Below the pieces are notes generated by a model. The model was not told the origin of the DNA. It saw only the letters and a program-made list of their open reading frames with translations, and ran no database searches. From AR5 sp041499965 (GTDB lineage Bacteria > Methylomirabilota > Methylomirabilia > Rokubacteriales > CSP1-6), in assembly GCA_041499965.1 (NCBI GenBank), contig JBGQLG010000005.1, positions 13,183-77,182 on the forward strand: a DNA stretch of 64,000 bases, written 5' to 3'. Shown here piece by piece: positions 35,614 to 44,154 of this stretch (positions are counted from its first letter, which is position 1; the number at the start of each line of letters is the position of its first letter). Position numbers and translations under genes: made by a program.

Positions 35614-36209
35614 CAGCGCACCGGGGACAGCCGCGGCGGGCGTGGCCCCCGGCGGACGGCGCCGGCCACCGGGACGTAGTCGAGCTCGCGGCCCTCGCGG
35701 ACGCAACGCAGCAGCAGGCCGCCGCGGCTCATGTCGCCGCGCCCCACGAAGTCGGCCGGGAACGTCAGCCGCTCGCCGAAGACCTCGAGCAGCGCGCCGA
35801 CGTACTTGTCGGAGGCGATCGAGCCGAGCAGGGTGACGGTGCCGTCGGGACCCAGCGTGTCGGCGACCGCGCGGGCCGAGGCCAGCAGGGGGCGCCGATA
35901 GCCGGCGTTGGCGGCGTGGATGTCGACGCGGGCCGAGGCCCGCAGCTCGGCCAGCGTGACCCGCGCCTCCGGCGGCCGCAGCCCGGTGCTGGGCGTGATC
36001 ACCAGCGGCACGCCGAACCGCGCGGCGTAGGTGAGCTTGCCGCGGAAGTAGAGGCTGGAGAGGAACGAGAAGACCTCGCCCAGCGCCACGCCGTCGTCCG
36101 TCCGCAGGCGCCGGGCCAACTCGGACGACGCGCGGGGGGCGAAGAGCAGCCCGGCGCGCTCGCCGCCGCAGTGGGCGGGAGAGAGGAGGAACACGCGAGG
36201 CACGGCCAT
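35613..36209 (-). CDS. Unknown protein upstream of the LigD-type polymerase
   Basis: 198 residues. It begins MAVPRVFLLSPAHCGGERAG and has RGKLTYAARFGVPLVITPSTG, ADTLGPDGTVTLLGSIASDKY and RGDMSRGGLLLRC. There is no signal peptide; alternating strands and helices suggest a Rossmann-like or DUF-type alpha/beta fold. It overlaps the polymerase start by one base, so the two are almost certainly co-translated and may function together in DNA end repair. I do not recognise the family. Confidence 0.62.
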   Translation of the reverse strand: MAVPRVFLLSPAHCGGERAGLLFAPRASSELARRLRTDDGVALGEVFSFLSSLYFRGKLTYAARFGVPLVITPSTGLRPPEARVTLAELRASARVDIHAANAGYRRPLLASARAVADTLGPDGTVTLLGSIASDKYVGALLEVFGERLTFPADFVGRGDMSRGGLLLRCVREGRELDYVPVAGAVRRGPRPPRLSPVR

Positions 36210-36235
36210 GGCGACGTCGGGAGACTACGCGGCGG

Positions 36236-36391
36236 TCACGGGTCGCTGCAATCCCTCGTGTGACCACAGTTGCGGCAGAGGATCTTGCACTGGCGCTCTT
36301 CCATCCGCTCACCGCAGCGCTCGCAGAGGTGCACCCACTCGCGCGCGCCGGGGCGCGTCACCGTCGGGCGGTCACCGGTCGGGTCGGCCAT
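36236..36391 (-). CDS. Small zinc-ribbon protein (51 residues)
   Basis: ATG at 36391, stop at 36236-36238. The protein has six Cys in two to three knuckles: HLCERCGERM, then RQCKILCRNCGH and DC near the end. The rest is a short Pro/Thr-rich leader. Codon use on this strand is like the neighbours, and it lies 27 bases upstream of the 198-residue gene in the same direction, so it may open the LigD-type operon. It may be a nucleic-acid or protein adaptor. It is easily missed because of its size. Confidence 0.65.
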   Translation of the reverse strand: MADPTGDRPTVTRPGAREWVHLCERCGERMEERQCKILCRNCGHTRDCSDP

Positions 36392-36466
36392 GACTCCCAG
36401 CGTGCCGCGGAGACACCGCCGAAGTCAATGACCCCGGCGCCGCGGCCCAGGCCGTACACTCGGGGG

Positions 36467-36967
36467 ATGGACGAGCAGTGGTCGGATCCGGAATTCCTGC
36501 GCGCGGTCTTCAGCGAGACGGAGATCGTCCGCAAGCCGATGACGGGGATCATCAGCGGCTACCACGTGCTGCCCTACATCCTGGTGGCGCCCGAGCACGA
36601 CCAGCCGGCCCGGGCCGTCGAGGTGCGCGGGCGCATCAAGGTGTCGCCGCGCATGGTCATCGGCGCGGGCGGCGGCGACGGCCCGACCTACGGCGAGCTG
36701 TTCGGCGAGCGCGAGCTGATGGATCAGCGGCTGGTGGCGCGCGTGTTCAGCTTCCGCTACGCCTCGAAGGTGATGCTGGAGAGCGAGGACCTGGCGATCC
36801 GCCGGCACGAGCACGACCCCGCCCGCCAGCTCGAGCGCGTGCTCGACGAGCTGTCGCGTCGCGAGGTGATCGACACCGGGGTGATCGTCTCGCCCGACGC
36901 GCGGTTCTACCCGGTGTCCCTCGACCGCTTCATCCGCGAGATTCTCGACCAGGAATTTCGAGAGTAG
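36467..36967 (+). CDS. Unknown cytosolic protein (166 residues)
   Basis: It starts at ATG 36467, just 7 bases after a TACACT -10-like box (36455-36460), so its mRNA may be leaderless. Features are SETEIVRKPMTGIISGYHVL, VSPRMVIGAGGGDGPTYGELF and LIRRHEHDPARQLERVLDEL. It is a beta-then-helix protein without export signals. Divergent from the zinc-ribbon gene and convergent with the receiver (38-base overlap). Not recognised. Confidence 0.58.
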   Translation: MDEQWSDPEFLRAVFSETEIVRKPMTGIISGYHVLPYILVAPEHDQPARAVEVRGRIKVSPRMVIGAGGGDGPTYGELFGERELMDQRLVARVFSFRYASKVMLESEDLAIRRHEHDPARQLERVLDELSRREVIDTGVIVSPDARFYPVSLDRFIREILDQEFRE

Positions 36968-37328
36968 CGAGCAGCGCCGCCAGCACGGTCGGGTCCACCG
37001 GCTTGACCAGCACCTCGTCGAAGCCGGCCTCGCTGGCCCGCCGCCGGTCCTCGGGCTGGCCGTAGCCGGTCAGCGCGATCAGCACCGGCCGGCGGCCGTC
37101 GCGCGCGCGCACCAGCCGGGCCACCTCGTAGCCGTCGATGCCGGGCAGGCCGATGTCCACCAGGGCGATGTCGGGATCCTTGGCCCGGGCGATCTCCAGC
37201 GCCTGCTGACCCTCCTCGACCGCTTCGACGACGTGCCCATCGAGCTCGAGCAGCACGCGGAGCGCGTCGCGCGCGTCGGCGTTGTCCTCGACGATCAGGA
37301 TCGAGCGGCCCGGGGAGGGTGACTCCAT
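36930..37328 (-). CDS. Single-domain response regulator
   Basis: 132 residues: acidic pair at VEDN (14-15), phospho-Asp58 (IALVDIGLPGIDGYEVA), Thr/Ser in LIALTGYG and Lys109 (VLVKPVDP). The last ~20 residues follow the fold. The GYGQPEDRRRASEAGFDEVL stretch is close to receivers joined to hybrid kinases, so it may serve a kinase elsewhere. The convergent overlap of 38 bases with the 166-residue gene suggests a shared terminator is absent. Confidence 0.9.
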   Translation of the reverse strand: MESPSPGRSILIVEDNADARDALRVLLELDGHVVEAVEEGQQALEIARAKDPDIALVDIGLPGIDGYEVARLVRARDGRRPVLIALTGYGQPEDRRRASEAGFDEVLVKPVDPTVLAALLATLEIPGRESRG

Positions 37329-37361
37329 GGTGCGTGTTCAGCCTACCATCCGGGTCCTTCC

Positions 37362-37391
37362 TTGACACGCCGAACGGGCGGATGCTATTCA
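37362..37391 (+). promoter_or_regulatory. Strong sigma70-type promoter of the liv-type operon
   Basis: TTGACA at 37362-37367, 18-base spacer, TATTCA at 37386-37391, 35 bases before the ATG, with AGGAGG at about 37412-37417 as ribosome-binding site. Perfect -35 box. Confidence 0.65.
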
Positions 37392-37426
37392 TCGTGCGCA
37401 CTTATCGCCCTCAGGAGGACCCCCGC

Positions 37427-38602
37427 ATGACCCGCAAAGCGCTCGGACCCCTGCTACTCGCCGTGGTCGTGGCGGCGCTCAGCCTGCCGGCCGCTGCCCA
37501 GGGCCCGGTTCGCATCGGTGCCTCGCTCTCGCTCACCGGCACCTACGCCAAGCTCGGCAAGAACCAGCACGAGGGCTACCAGCTCTGCATCAAGGACCTC
37601 AACGCCCGGGGCGGGGTGCTGGGCCGCAAGGCCGAGCTGGTCATGTACGACGACCAGTCGCTGCCGGCCACCGCGGTGCGGCTCTACGAGAAGCTCATCA
37701 CCGAGGACAAGGTGGACGCGGTGATGGGGCCGTACTCCTCGCCGGTGTCGGAGGCCGCCGCCAACGTCACCGAGAAGTACAAGAAGGTGATGGTGGCGCC
37801 GCTGGCCGCGACCACCTCGATCTTCAAGAAGGGCCGCAAGTACATCTTCATGGTCATCACGCCGGCCGAGTCCTACCTGGAGGGACTCATCGACACCGCG
37901 GCCAAGCGGGGGCTGAAGACGATCGCGATCGTGAACGAGGACACGCTGTTCTCCAAGGCGGCGGCCAGCGGCGCCGTCGAGCTGGCCAAGAAGAAGGGGA
38001 TGCAGGTCGTCTACCAGGAGGCCTATCCCAAGGGCAACACTGACTTCTCGGCGCTGCTCACCAAGGTCAAGGCCGCCAACCCCGACGTCATCGCCGCCGG
38101 CACCTACTTCGACGACGCGGTGGCGCTGACCCGCCAGATGAAGGAGCTGAACGTGAACCCCAAGATGTACGGGGTGACGGTCGGCGGCGACCTGCCGGAG
38201 TTCTACGACGTCCTCAAGCAGAACGCCGAGTACATCTACGGGGCGACGCAGTGGGAGCCGACGCTGCCCTACCCCGGCAACCAGGAGTTCTTCGAGGCCT
38301 ACAAGAAGGACTTCGGCCACGAGCCGTCCTATCACTCGGCCGCCGGCTACGCCGGCTGCGTCATCTACGCCGAGGCCGCCAAGCGGGCCGGCTCGCTGGA
38401 CGCCGACAAGGTACGCGAGCAGCTCCTCAAGCTCGAGATGAAGACGATGTTCGGCGAGTACAAGGTCGACGCCGACGGCTTCCAGACCGCCCACAAGATG
38501 GTGACCTTCCAGTGGCAGGGCGAGAAGAAGGTCACGGTGTGGCCGGACGACCTCGCCCAGGCCAAGCCCCGGTTCCCCACGCCGCCGTGGAGCCAGCGCT
38601 GA
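37427..38602 (+). CDS. Branched-chain amino-acid-type ABC transporter, substrate-binding protein
   Basis: 391 residues. A signal peptide (LLLAVVVAALSLPAAAQ) precedes PVRIGASLSLTGTYAKLGKN and a two-lobed type-I periplasmic binding fold, with VDAVMGPYSSPVSEA and LKTIAIVNEDTLFSKAA. The ligand could be a branched amino acid, an aromatic compound or amide; many soil bacteria have dozens of such paralogues. It begins the operon just after a strong promoter; the permease follows after 16 bases. Confidence 0.92.
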   Translation: MTRKALGPLLLAVVVAALSLPAAAQGPVRIGASLSLTGTYAKLGKNQHEGYQLCIKDLNARGGVLGRKAELVMYDDQSLPATAVRLYEKLITEDKVDAVMGPYSSPVSEAAANVTEKYKKVMVAPLAATTSIFKKGRKYIFMVITPAESYLEGLIDTAAKRGLKTIAIVNEDTLFSKAAASGAVELAKKKGMQVVYQEAYPKGNTDFSALLTKVKAANPDVIAAGTYFDDAVALTRQMKELNVNPKMYGVTVGGDLPEFYDVLKQNAEYIYGATQWEPTLPYPGNQEFFEAYKKDFGHEPSYHSAAGYAGCVIYAEAAKRAGSLDADKVREQLLKLEMKTMFGEYKVDADGFQTAHKMVTFQWQGEKKVTVWPDDLAQAKPRFPTPPWSQR

Positions 38603-38618
38603 CCGCTCCCCGCCGCCC

Positions 38619-39497
38619 GTGACGGTCCCGCTGACGCCGGAGATGGTGGGGCAGGTCCTCATCTCCGGCGTCTTGTCGGGCGCGCTCTACGCCATGGTGG
38701 CGCTCGGCCTGGCGCTGATCTACGGCGTCATGCGCGTCATCAACATCGCCCACGGGCCCCTGCTCATGCTGGGCGCTTACGTCACCTACTTCCTCTACAG
38801 CCGGGCCGGCCTGAACCCGTTCCTGTCGGTGCCGGTGGCCATGGCCGCCCTGTTCGTGGTCGGCCTGGTGCTGCAGCGGACGCTGGTGTTCCGGGTGGTC
38901 GACGCGCCCGAGCTCTCCTCGCTGCTGCTCACCTTCGGCATCTCGATCGCCCTGGTGAACCTGGCCCAGAACGCTTTCACCTCGGACCTGCGCTCGGTGG
39001 AGTACATCACCGGCTCCTGGCTCATCGGCGGGCTGGCGCTGTCCAAGCCGCGCTTCATCGCCTTCCTGTTCGCGACGGCGGTGACCGGGCTGGCCTTCCT
39101 GTTCCTCAAGAAGACGCGGCTGGGCAAGGCCATCCGCGCCACCTCGCAGAGCCGCGAGGTCGCGCTGGTGTGCGGGATCGACGTGCGTCGCATCCACCTG
39201 CTCACCTTCGGCATCGCCAGCGCCCTGGCCGCCGGCGGCGGCGCGTTGCTGGCGGTGATCGTCGCCATCCAGCCGGAGATGGGCGGGGTGTGGACGTTCA
39301 AGTCGTTCCTGGTCATCGTGCTGGGCGGCGCCGGCAACTATCCGGGCGCGCTGCTCGGCGGCTTGCTGCTGGGCCTGGTCGAGCAGCTCGCCTCGCTGTT
39401 CCTCACCACGCAGCTCTCCGAGGTGGTGGCCTACGTGCTGCTGGTGGTGGTGCTCCTCATCCGGCCGACCGGACTGCTCGGCGGCCGCCAGACGTGA
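38619..39497 (+). CDS. ABC transporter permease LivH-type
   Basis: 292 residues from a GTG. About eight membrane helices with LivH-type motifs: LYAMVALGLALIYGVMRVINIAHG near the start and the EAA-like cytosolic loop SREVALVCGIDVRRIH. The C-terminal segment is LLLVVVLLIRPTGLLGGRQ. Partner of LivM. Stop overlaps the next GTG (GTGA). Confidence 0.9.
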   Translation: MTVPLTPEMVGQVLISGVLSGALYAMVALGLALIYGVMRVINIAHGPLLMLGAYVTYFLYSRAGLNPFLSVPVAMAALFVVGLVLQRTLVFRVVDAPELSSLLLTFGISIALVNLAQNAFTSDLRSVEYITGSWLIGGLALSKPRFIAFLFATAVTGLAFLFLKKTRLGKAIRATSQSREVALVCGIDVRRIHLLTFGIASALAAGGGALLAVIVAIQPEMGGVWTFKSFLVIVLGGAGNYPGALLGGLLLGLVEQLASLFLTTQLSEVVAYVLLVVVLLIRPTGLLGGRQT

Positions 39498-40423
39498 CGG
39501 GCGCGCGCGGCCCGCTCCTGGCGGCGCTGGCCGTGGTGGTGGCCGCACTCGCCGTCTATCCGGCCTTCGGCACCGGCTACGGCGTCCGCTCGATGCTGCA
39601 GATCTTCATGTGGATCGCGCTGGCCGGCTCCTGGAACCTGATCTCCGGCCTCACCGGCTACGTCTCCTTCGGCCACGTCGCGTTCTTCGGCATCGGCGCC
39701 TACGCCGGCGCGATCCTCGTCACCAGCGCCGGCTGGTCGTGGCCGGTCGCGGCGCTGGCCGGCGGCCTGGCCGCCGTGCTGCTGGCGCTGCTGATCGGCT
39801 ATCCGTGCCTGCGGCTCAAGGGTCCGTACTTCGCCATCGCCATGCTCGGCCTCAACGAGGTGCTGCGCGCGCTGGTCTCGTACTTCGAGGGGCTGACCGG
39901 CGGCGGCAACGGGCTGTCGCTGCCCACGCTCGACGCCACCCGGTCGATCTACTACGTGATGGGGCTGCTGGCGGCCGCGGTCACCGCCGCCACCTGGCTG
40001 ATCGTCACCTCGCGCTTCGGCCTGCGGCTGATGACGATCCGCGAGGACGAGATCGCCGCCGAGGCGATGGGCATCGACACGTTCCAGCACAAGCTGGCGG
40101 CCTTCCTGCTCTCGGCGCTGGGGCCGGGCATCGCCGGCGCGCTCACCGCGCGCGACCAGGGCTACATCGAGCCGATCAGCGTCTTCCCGCTGGCCGTCAC
40201 GGTGACGATGATCGTGATGGTGCTCTTCGGCGGCAAGGGGACGGTGTGGGGGCCGGTCGTGGGCGCGGTCGTCCTGTTCGTGGCCCAGGAGCTGGTGTGG
40301 GCCCACTACCCCTACGTGCACCCGCTGCTCTTCGGCGCCATCATCATCGGCGTCGTCCTGCTGATGCCCCGCGGCGTGCTCGGCCTGCTGCAGCTCAAGT
40401 ACCGCCTGCCGCGGACGATCTGA
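39494..40423 (+). CDS. ABC transporter permease LivM-type
   Basis: 309 residues from a GTG. About ten membrane helices, with ISGLTGYVSFGHVAFFGIGA, PYFAIAMLGLNEVLRALVSY, and a cytosolic loop REDEIAAEAMGIDTFQHKL. Forms the heterodimeric pore with the upstream LivH-type protein. Overlaps the ATPase gene (TGATG). Confidence 0.9.
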   Translation: MTGARGPLLAALAVVVAALAVYPAFGTGYGVRSMLQIFMWIALAGSWNLISGLTGYVSFGHVAFFGIGAYAGAILVTSAGWSWPVAALAGGLAAVLLALLIGYPCLRLKGPYFAIAMLGLNEVLRALVSYFEGLTGGGNGLSLPTLDATRSIYYVMGLLAAAVTAATWLIVTSRFGLRLMTIREDEIAAEAMGIDTFQHKLAAFLLSALGPGIAGALTARDQGYIEPISVFPLAVTVTMIVMVLFGGKGTVWGPVVGAVVLFVAQELVWAHYPYVHPLLFGAIIIGVVLLMPRGVLGLLQLKYRLPRTI

Positions 40424-41124
40424 TGCCGATCCTGACCGTCGAGGGGCTGCGCAAGAGCTTCGGCGGGGTGACGGCGGTCCACGGCGTGTCGCTGGCGCTG
40501 GAGGGCGGGCGCATCTACGGACTCATCGGACCCAACGGCTCGGGCAAGACGACGCTGTTCAACTGCATCACCGGGCTCGAGCGGTGCGACGCCGGCCGCG
40601 TGGTGTTCAAGCACGAGCGCATCGATCACCTGAGGCCCTCGGCCATCGCCCGCCGGGGGATCGGCCGCACCTTCCAGGTGATCCGCGTCTTCCCCGAGCT
40701 GACGGCGCTGGAGAACCTGCTGGTCGTCACGCGGGGCCCGCGCGCGGCGGCCGAGCGCCGCGGGCGCGAGCTGCTGGCGTTCGTGAAGCTCGAGGGACTG
40801 GCCGGTGAGTACGCGGGCAATCTCTCCTACGGCCAGCAGAAGCTCGTTGAGTTCGTCCGGGTGCTCATGACCGATCCGTTGCTGATCCTGCTCGACGAGC
40901 CGGCGGCCGGCGTGAACCGCACGCTGCTCAACGATCTGCTGGGCGCCTTCGGCCGCCTGCGCGACGAGGGCCGGACGATCCTGCTGGTCGAGCACGACAT
41001 GAAGGTGGTCATGGGACTGTGCGAGACCGTGTTCGTCCTGGACCACGGCGAGATGATCGCCCAGGGCCCACCGGGTCTGATCCAGGCGGACGAGCGGGTG
41101 ATCGAGGCGTACTTTGGGGCCTAG
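40423..41124 (+). CDS. ABC transporter ATPase LivG-type
   Basis: 233 residues. Walker A GPNGSGKTTLFNCITG, the ABC signature variant LSYGQQKLVEF, Walker B LLILLDEPAAGVNRTLL and switch His in VEHDMKVVMGLCE. Energises import. A hairpin cluster (41130-41267) and two non-transport genes separate it from its LivF-type partner at 43405. Confidence 0.92.
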   Translation: MPILTVEGLRKSFGGVTAVHGVSLALEGGRIYGLIGPNGSGKTTLFNCITGLERCDAGRVVFKHERIDHLRPSAIARRGIGRTFQVIRVFPELTALENLLVVTRGPRAAAERRGRELLAFVKLEGLAGEYAGNLSYGQQKLVEFVRVLMTDPLLILLDEPAAGVNRTLLNDLLGAFGRLRDEGRTILLVEHDMKVVMGLCETVFVLDHGEMIAQGPPGLIQADERVIEAYFGA

Positions 41125-41129
41125 CTCGG

Positions 41130-41148
41130 AGGGGGGCTTCGCCCCCCT
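41130..41148. terminator. GC-rich hairpin after the LivG-type gene
   Basis: AGGGGGGC at 41130-41137 and GCCCCCCT at 41141-41148, loop TTC; it starts 6 bases after the stop. The short T-run (TTCC) follows, so it may act as a terminator that separates livG from the next genes. Confidence 0.5.
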
Positions 41149-41203
41149 TCCGACGGTCGTCGCGCGCCTTGCGGCGCACTCCTCCCTGCCTCCCCCCAGA
41201 GCA

Positions 41204-41232
41204 TCGAAGGGGGCCTCGGCGGCCCCCTTCGA
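41204..41232. repeat. 12-bp perfect inverted repeat
   Basis: TCGAAGGGGGCC at 41204-41215 and GGCCCCCTTCGA at 41221-41232, 5-base loop. Second of three hairpins in the gap between the LivG-type and glycosyltransferase genes. No T-run. Confidence 0.55.
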
Positions 41233-41248
41233 GCATCCCCCTCGGATT

Positions 41249-41267
41249 GCGCCGGCGAAGCCGGCGC
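41249..41267. repeat. 8-bp inverted repeat
   Basis: GCGCCGGC at 41249-41256 and GCCGGCGC at 41260-41267, loop GAA. Third hairpin of the cluster; 22 bases before the next GTG start. Confidence 0.45.
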
Positions 41268-41289
41268 TCGAAAGTGGTAGATCAGCGGC

Positions 41290-42780
41290 GTGGTGTTGGA
41301 GAGAGCCGGCGGCGGTGGGGCTGGGCTCGTGAAGTGGATTGCTGGACTCGTGGTCGGTGCTGGCGGGCTCCTTGTCGTGTGGCTGGTCTGGAAATCTATG
41401 GCGTGGCCGTTGGCGCATGATGCGCCGTTGATGCATTACGTGGCGTGGCGGATGCTGGAGGGGGCGGTGCCGTACCGGGATGTGTTCGACATGAATTTCC
41501 CTGGGGTGTACTTGGTGCACCTCTTCGTCGTGTGTGTGCTGGGGACTGGGGATCTGGCCTGGCGGGTGTTCGATCTGGGGTGGCTGGCGGCGGCGGGGCT
41601 GGCGGCGGCGGTGTTCGCGGCGCCGTGGGGGCGGTGGGCGGCGGGCGCCGCGGTGGTGCTCTTCGCGCTCTACCATCTCTCGGGGGGCGCCTGGCAGGCG
41701 GGGCAGCGGGATTTTCTGCTGTGCCCGTTGCTGATCTTCGGCGCGCTCGGCGTGGCGCGATGGCTGGAGTCGCGGCGGCGGGGGGCGCTGGCCTGGGGCG
41801 GGCTCGCCATGGGCGCGTCGATCACGATCAAGCCGCACGCGGTCGCGCTGGTCGCCGCGCTGGCCGTGACGATCGCGCTGGCGGCGTGGCGGGGTGCTGA
41901 TCGCGTCGTCGCGTCGCTCGCGGTCTTCGCGGCGGGCGCCGCGGTGGCGCCGCTCGCGGTGGTCGGCTGGCTGGCGGCGGCCGGCGCGCTGCCGGCCTGG
42001 CGCGCGATCGTCTTCGACTACCTGATCCCGCTCTACTCGCGCCTGGGCCGCGGCGAGGCCTGGAACGTCTATCGCGCGTACGTCTGGTGGCCGATCGGCG
42101 CCGGCGCCCTGCTGTCCGCCGGTAGCGCGCTGGTCGCCGGGCGCTTCGGCGCCCGCCACCTGGTGGCGGCGCTGGGGGTCCTCTACGGCGTCGCGCACTT
42201 CGTGGGGCAGGGCAAGGGCTGGGAGTATCACCTCTATCCGCTGGCGGCCTTCGCGGTGCTGCTGCTCGTCGCCGAGCTCGGGCCGGCGCTGGCCCGCTGG
42301 CGGCGGCTGCTGTCGGTGCCGCTGATGCTCAGCGTCGGGTTGGCCGTGGTGTTGCTGGCCGGCAAGGCGATGGCCGTGAGCCCGGCGGTGTGGGAGCGCG
42401 ACAAGGCCGATCGCGCGCGGCGGCTGGCCGCGGAGCTGGGGCCGATGCTGGCGGCCGGTGAGACCGTGCAGGTGCTCGACACGACCGAGGGTGGTGTCCA
42501 CGCGCTGCTCCGCCTGCGCGCGCGCCAGCCCACGCGCTTCCTCTACGACTTCCACTTCTTCCACGACACCGGCTACCCGACGGTCCAGGCCCTGCGCGCC
42601 GAGCTGATCCGCGACCTCGACGCCCGCCCGCCCGCGCTGATCGTGCTCTTCGAGCGCGGCTGGCCGGCCGGCGGCTACGAGCGCCTCGAGGCGTTCCCCG
42701 CACTGGCCGAGCGGCTCGCGCGGTACGATCTGGTCCAGGCCGGGCCGGGCTATCGCATCCATGCACAGCGCCAGCGTTAA
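41290..42780 (+). CDS. GT-C glycosyltransferase (GT39/ArnT-like), polytopic
   Basis: 496 residues from GTG 41290 (a second GTG at 41329 is also plausible). Ten to twelve membrane helices. The GT-C catalytic loop is clear: AHDAPLMHYVAWRMLEGAVP then YRDVFDMNFPG near residues 43-75, with two acidic residues of the family signature. GT39/ArnT-type enzymes move sugars from lipid carriers in the periplasm; ~55 C-terminal residues are soluble. It is inserted between liv-type ABC genes. Its first ~130 codons use G- or T-ending codons far more than the rest of the window, which is noted under findings. Confidence 0.78.
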   Translation: MVLERAGGGGAGLVKWIAGLVVGAGGLLVVWLVWKSMAWPLAHDAPLMHYVAWRMLEGAVPYRDVFDMNFPGVYLVHLFVVCVLGTGDLAWRVFDLGWLAAAGLAAAVFAAPWGRWAAGAAVVLFALYHLSGGAWQAGQRDFLLCPLLIFGALGVARWLESRRRGALAWGGLAMGASITIKPHAVALVAALAVTIALAAWRGADRVVASLAVFAAGAAVAPLAVVGWLAAAGALPAWRAIVFDYLIPLYSRLGRGEAWNVYRAYVWWPIGAGALLSAGSALVAGRFGARHLVAALGVLYGVAHFVGQGKGWEYHLYPLAAFAVLLLVAELGPALARWRRLLSVPLMLSVGLAVVLLAGKAMAVSPAVWERDKADRARRLAAELGPMLAAGETVQVLDTTEGGVHALLRLRARQPTRFLYDFHFFHDTGYPTVQALRAELIRDLDARPPALIVLFERGWPAGGYERLEAFPALAERLARYDLVQAGPGYRIHAQRQR

Positions 42781-43408
42781 GCGAATCATCCGCGCCTACG
42801 ACGATCCCGTGGTGCGCGCCTACTGCTGGGTGCGCTTCGGCATCCTGCGCCAGCGCTTCCTCGACGAGATCGGCCAGTACCTGCCCGAGGAAGGGCCGGT
42901 GCTGGACATCGGCTGCGGCTTCGGCCTGTTCTCGCTGTACTACGCCTCGACGGGGCCCCGGCGCCTGCTGCGCGGACTCGACGTGAATCCGCGCCGGGTG
43001 GCGATGGCCCGGCGGGCGGCCGCGCGGTTGGGGCTCGACAACGTCGCCTACGAGACGGGTGACGCGCGCGACTTCAAGGGCGACGGCGAGGTGAGCGCGG
43101 CCTACATGCTGGACATCGTGCACCACGTGCCGCCGGCCAGCGTGCCGCCGCTGCTGCGCGCGCTGCGCCGTACCCTGACCCCGGGCGGGCGGCTGCTCGT
43201 GAAGGATGTCGACACGCGCCCGGCGCCCAAGCGGTGGTTCACCTGGCTGCTCGATCGGGCGATGGCGCCGGCCACGCCGGTGCACTACTGGAGCGCCGCA
43301 GATCTGACGCAGGCCCTCGACGACGCGGGATTCGTCGTGCGGCGCCACCTGATGGTCGACCTGCTGCCCTATCCCCACGTGCTCTACGTGTGCGAGGCGC
43401 GGCCGTGA
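42761..43408 (+). CDS. Class I SAM-dependent methyltransferase
   Basis: 215 residues; start overlaps the glycosyltransferase by 20 bases. The SAM loop is VLDIGCGFGLFSLYY (~residues 47-61), with an acidic ribose-binding strand (RGLDVNPRRV), and the post-II motif MLDIVHHVPPASVPPLLRAL. The C-terminal part has DFVWDLLPYPH-like VDLLPYPHVLYVCEARP. It probably methylates a lipid- or sugar-linked substrate of its neighbour. Its stop overlaps the LivF-type start (GTGA), so all four genes are on one message. Confidence 0.86.
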   Translation: MHSASVKRIIRAYDDPVVRAYCWVRFGILRQRFLDEIGQYLPEEGPVLDIGCGFGLFSLYYASTGPRRLLRGLDVNPRRVAMARRAAARLGLDNVAYETGDARDFKGDGEVSAAYMLDIVHHVPPASVPPLLRALRRTLTPGGRLLVKDVDTRPAPKRWFTWLLDRAMAPATPVHYWSAADLTQALDDAGFVVRRHLMVDLLPYPHVLYVCEARP

Positions 43409-44124
43409 GCGGGGTGCCGCTGCTGGTGGCCGAGTCCCTCACCGCCGGCTACGGCCGGCTGGACATCCTGCACGAGGTCTCGCTCAAGGTGGACGCCAAC
43501 GAGATCGTGAGCATCATCGGCCCCAACGGCGCCGGCAAGTCCACCGCGTTCAAGACCATCGTGGGCTTCCTGCGGCCGCGGGTGGGCCGCGTTGTGTTCA
43601 ACGGCGAGGAGATCACCGGGCTGCGGCCCGACCTGGTCCTGCGACGCGGGCTGGCCTACGTGCCGCAGGGGCGCATCGTCTTCCCGCAGATGTCGGTGCT
43701 GGAGAACCTCGAGATGGGCGCCTACATCGAGCGCGACGCCGTCCGCGTGGCCGCGGCGCTCGCCCAGGTCTACGCGCTGTTCCCGATCCTGGCCGAGCGC
43801 CGCACGCAGCTGGCCGGGACGATGTCCGGTGGCGAGCAGCAGATGGTCGCCATCGCCCGCGCGCTCATGACCACGCCCCGGCTCATCCTGCTCGACGAGC
43901 CGTCGCTGGGGCTGTCACCGAAGTTCGTCACGCTGATCTTCGAGAAGCTCGCCGACATGCGCCAGGCCGGCTACACGCTGATGCTGGTCGAGCAGAACGC
44001 CACCCGCGCGCTGGCGGTGGCCGATCGCGCCTACGTGCTCGAGCTGGGCCGCAACCGGTTCGAGGGGCCCGGCCCGCGCCTGCTGGCCGATCCCGAGGTC
44101 AAGCGCCTCTACCTCGGCGGCTGA
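43405..44124 (+). CDS. ABC transporter ATPase LivF-type
   Basis: 239 residues from a GTG. Walker A IIGPNGAGKSTAFKTIVGFL, the Q loop YVPQGRIVFPQMSVLENLEM, the signature TMSGGEQQMVAIARALM, Walker B LILLDEPSLGLSP and the switch His position is Gln (VEQNATRALA), which is usual for LivF. Second ATPase of the interrupted transporter operon. Confidence 0.93.
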   Translation: MSGVPLLVAESLTAGYGRLDILHEVSLKVDANEIVSIIGPNGAGKSTAFKTIVGFLRPRVGRVVFNGEEITGLRPDLVLRRGLAYVPQGRIVFPQMSVLENLEMGAYIERDAVRVAAALAQVYALFPILAERRTQLAGTMSGGEQQMVAIARALMTTPRLILLDEPSLGLSPKFVTLIFEKLADMRQAGYTLMLVEQNATRALAVADRAYVLELGRNRFEGPGPRLLADPEVKRLYLGG

Positions 44125-44135
44125 GCCCAGGTAGC

Positions 44136-44154
44136 GCCCCGGCGCCCCCGGGGC
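44136..44154. terminator. Hairpin after the LivF-type gene
   Basis: GCCCCGG (44136-44142), loop CGCCC, CCGGGGC (44148-44154): a 7-bp stem that begins 11 bases after the stop. It is followed by TATAGT, likely a -10 box of the next gene rather than a T-run. Confidence 0.4.
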
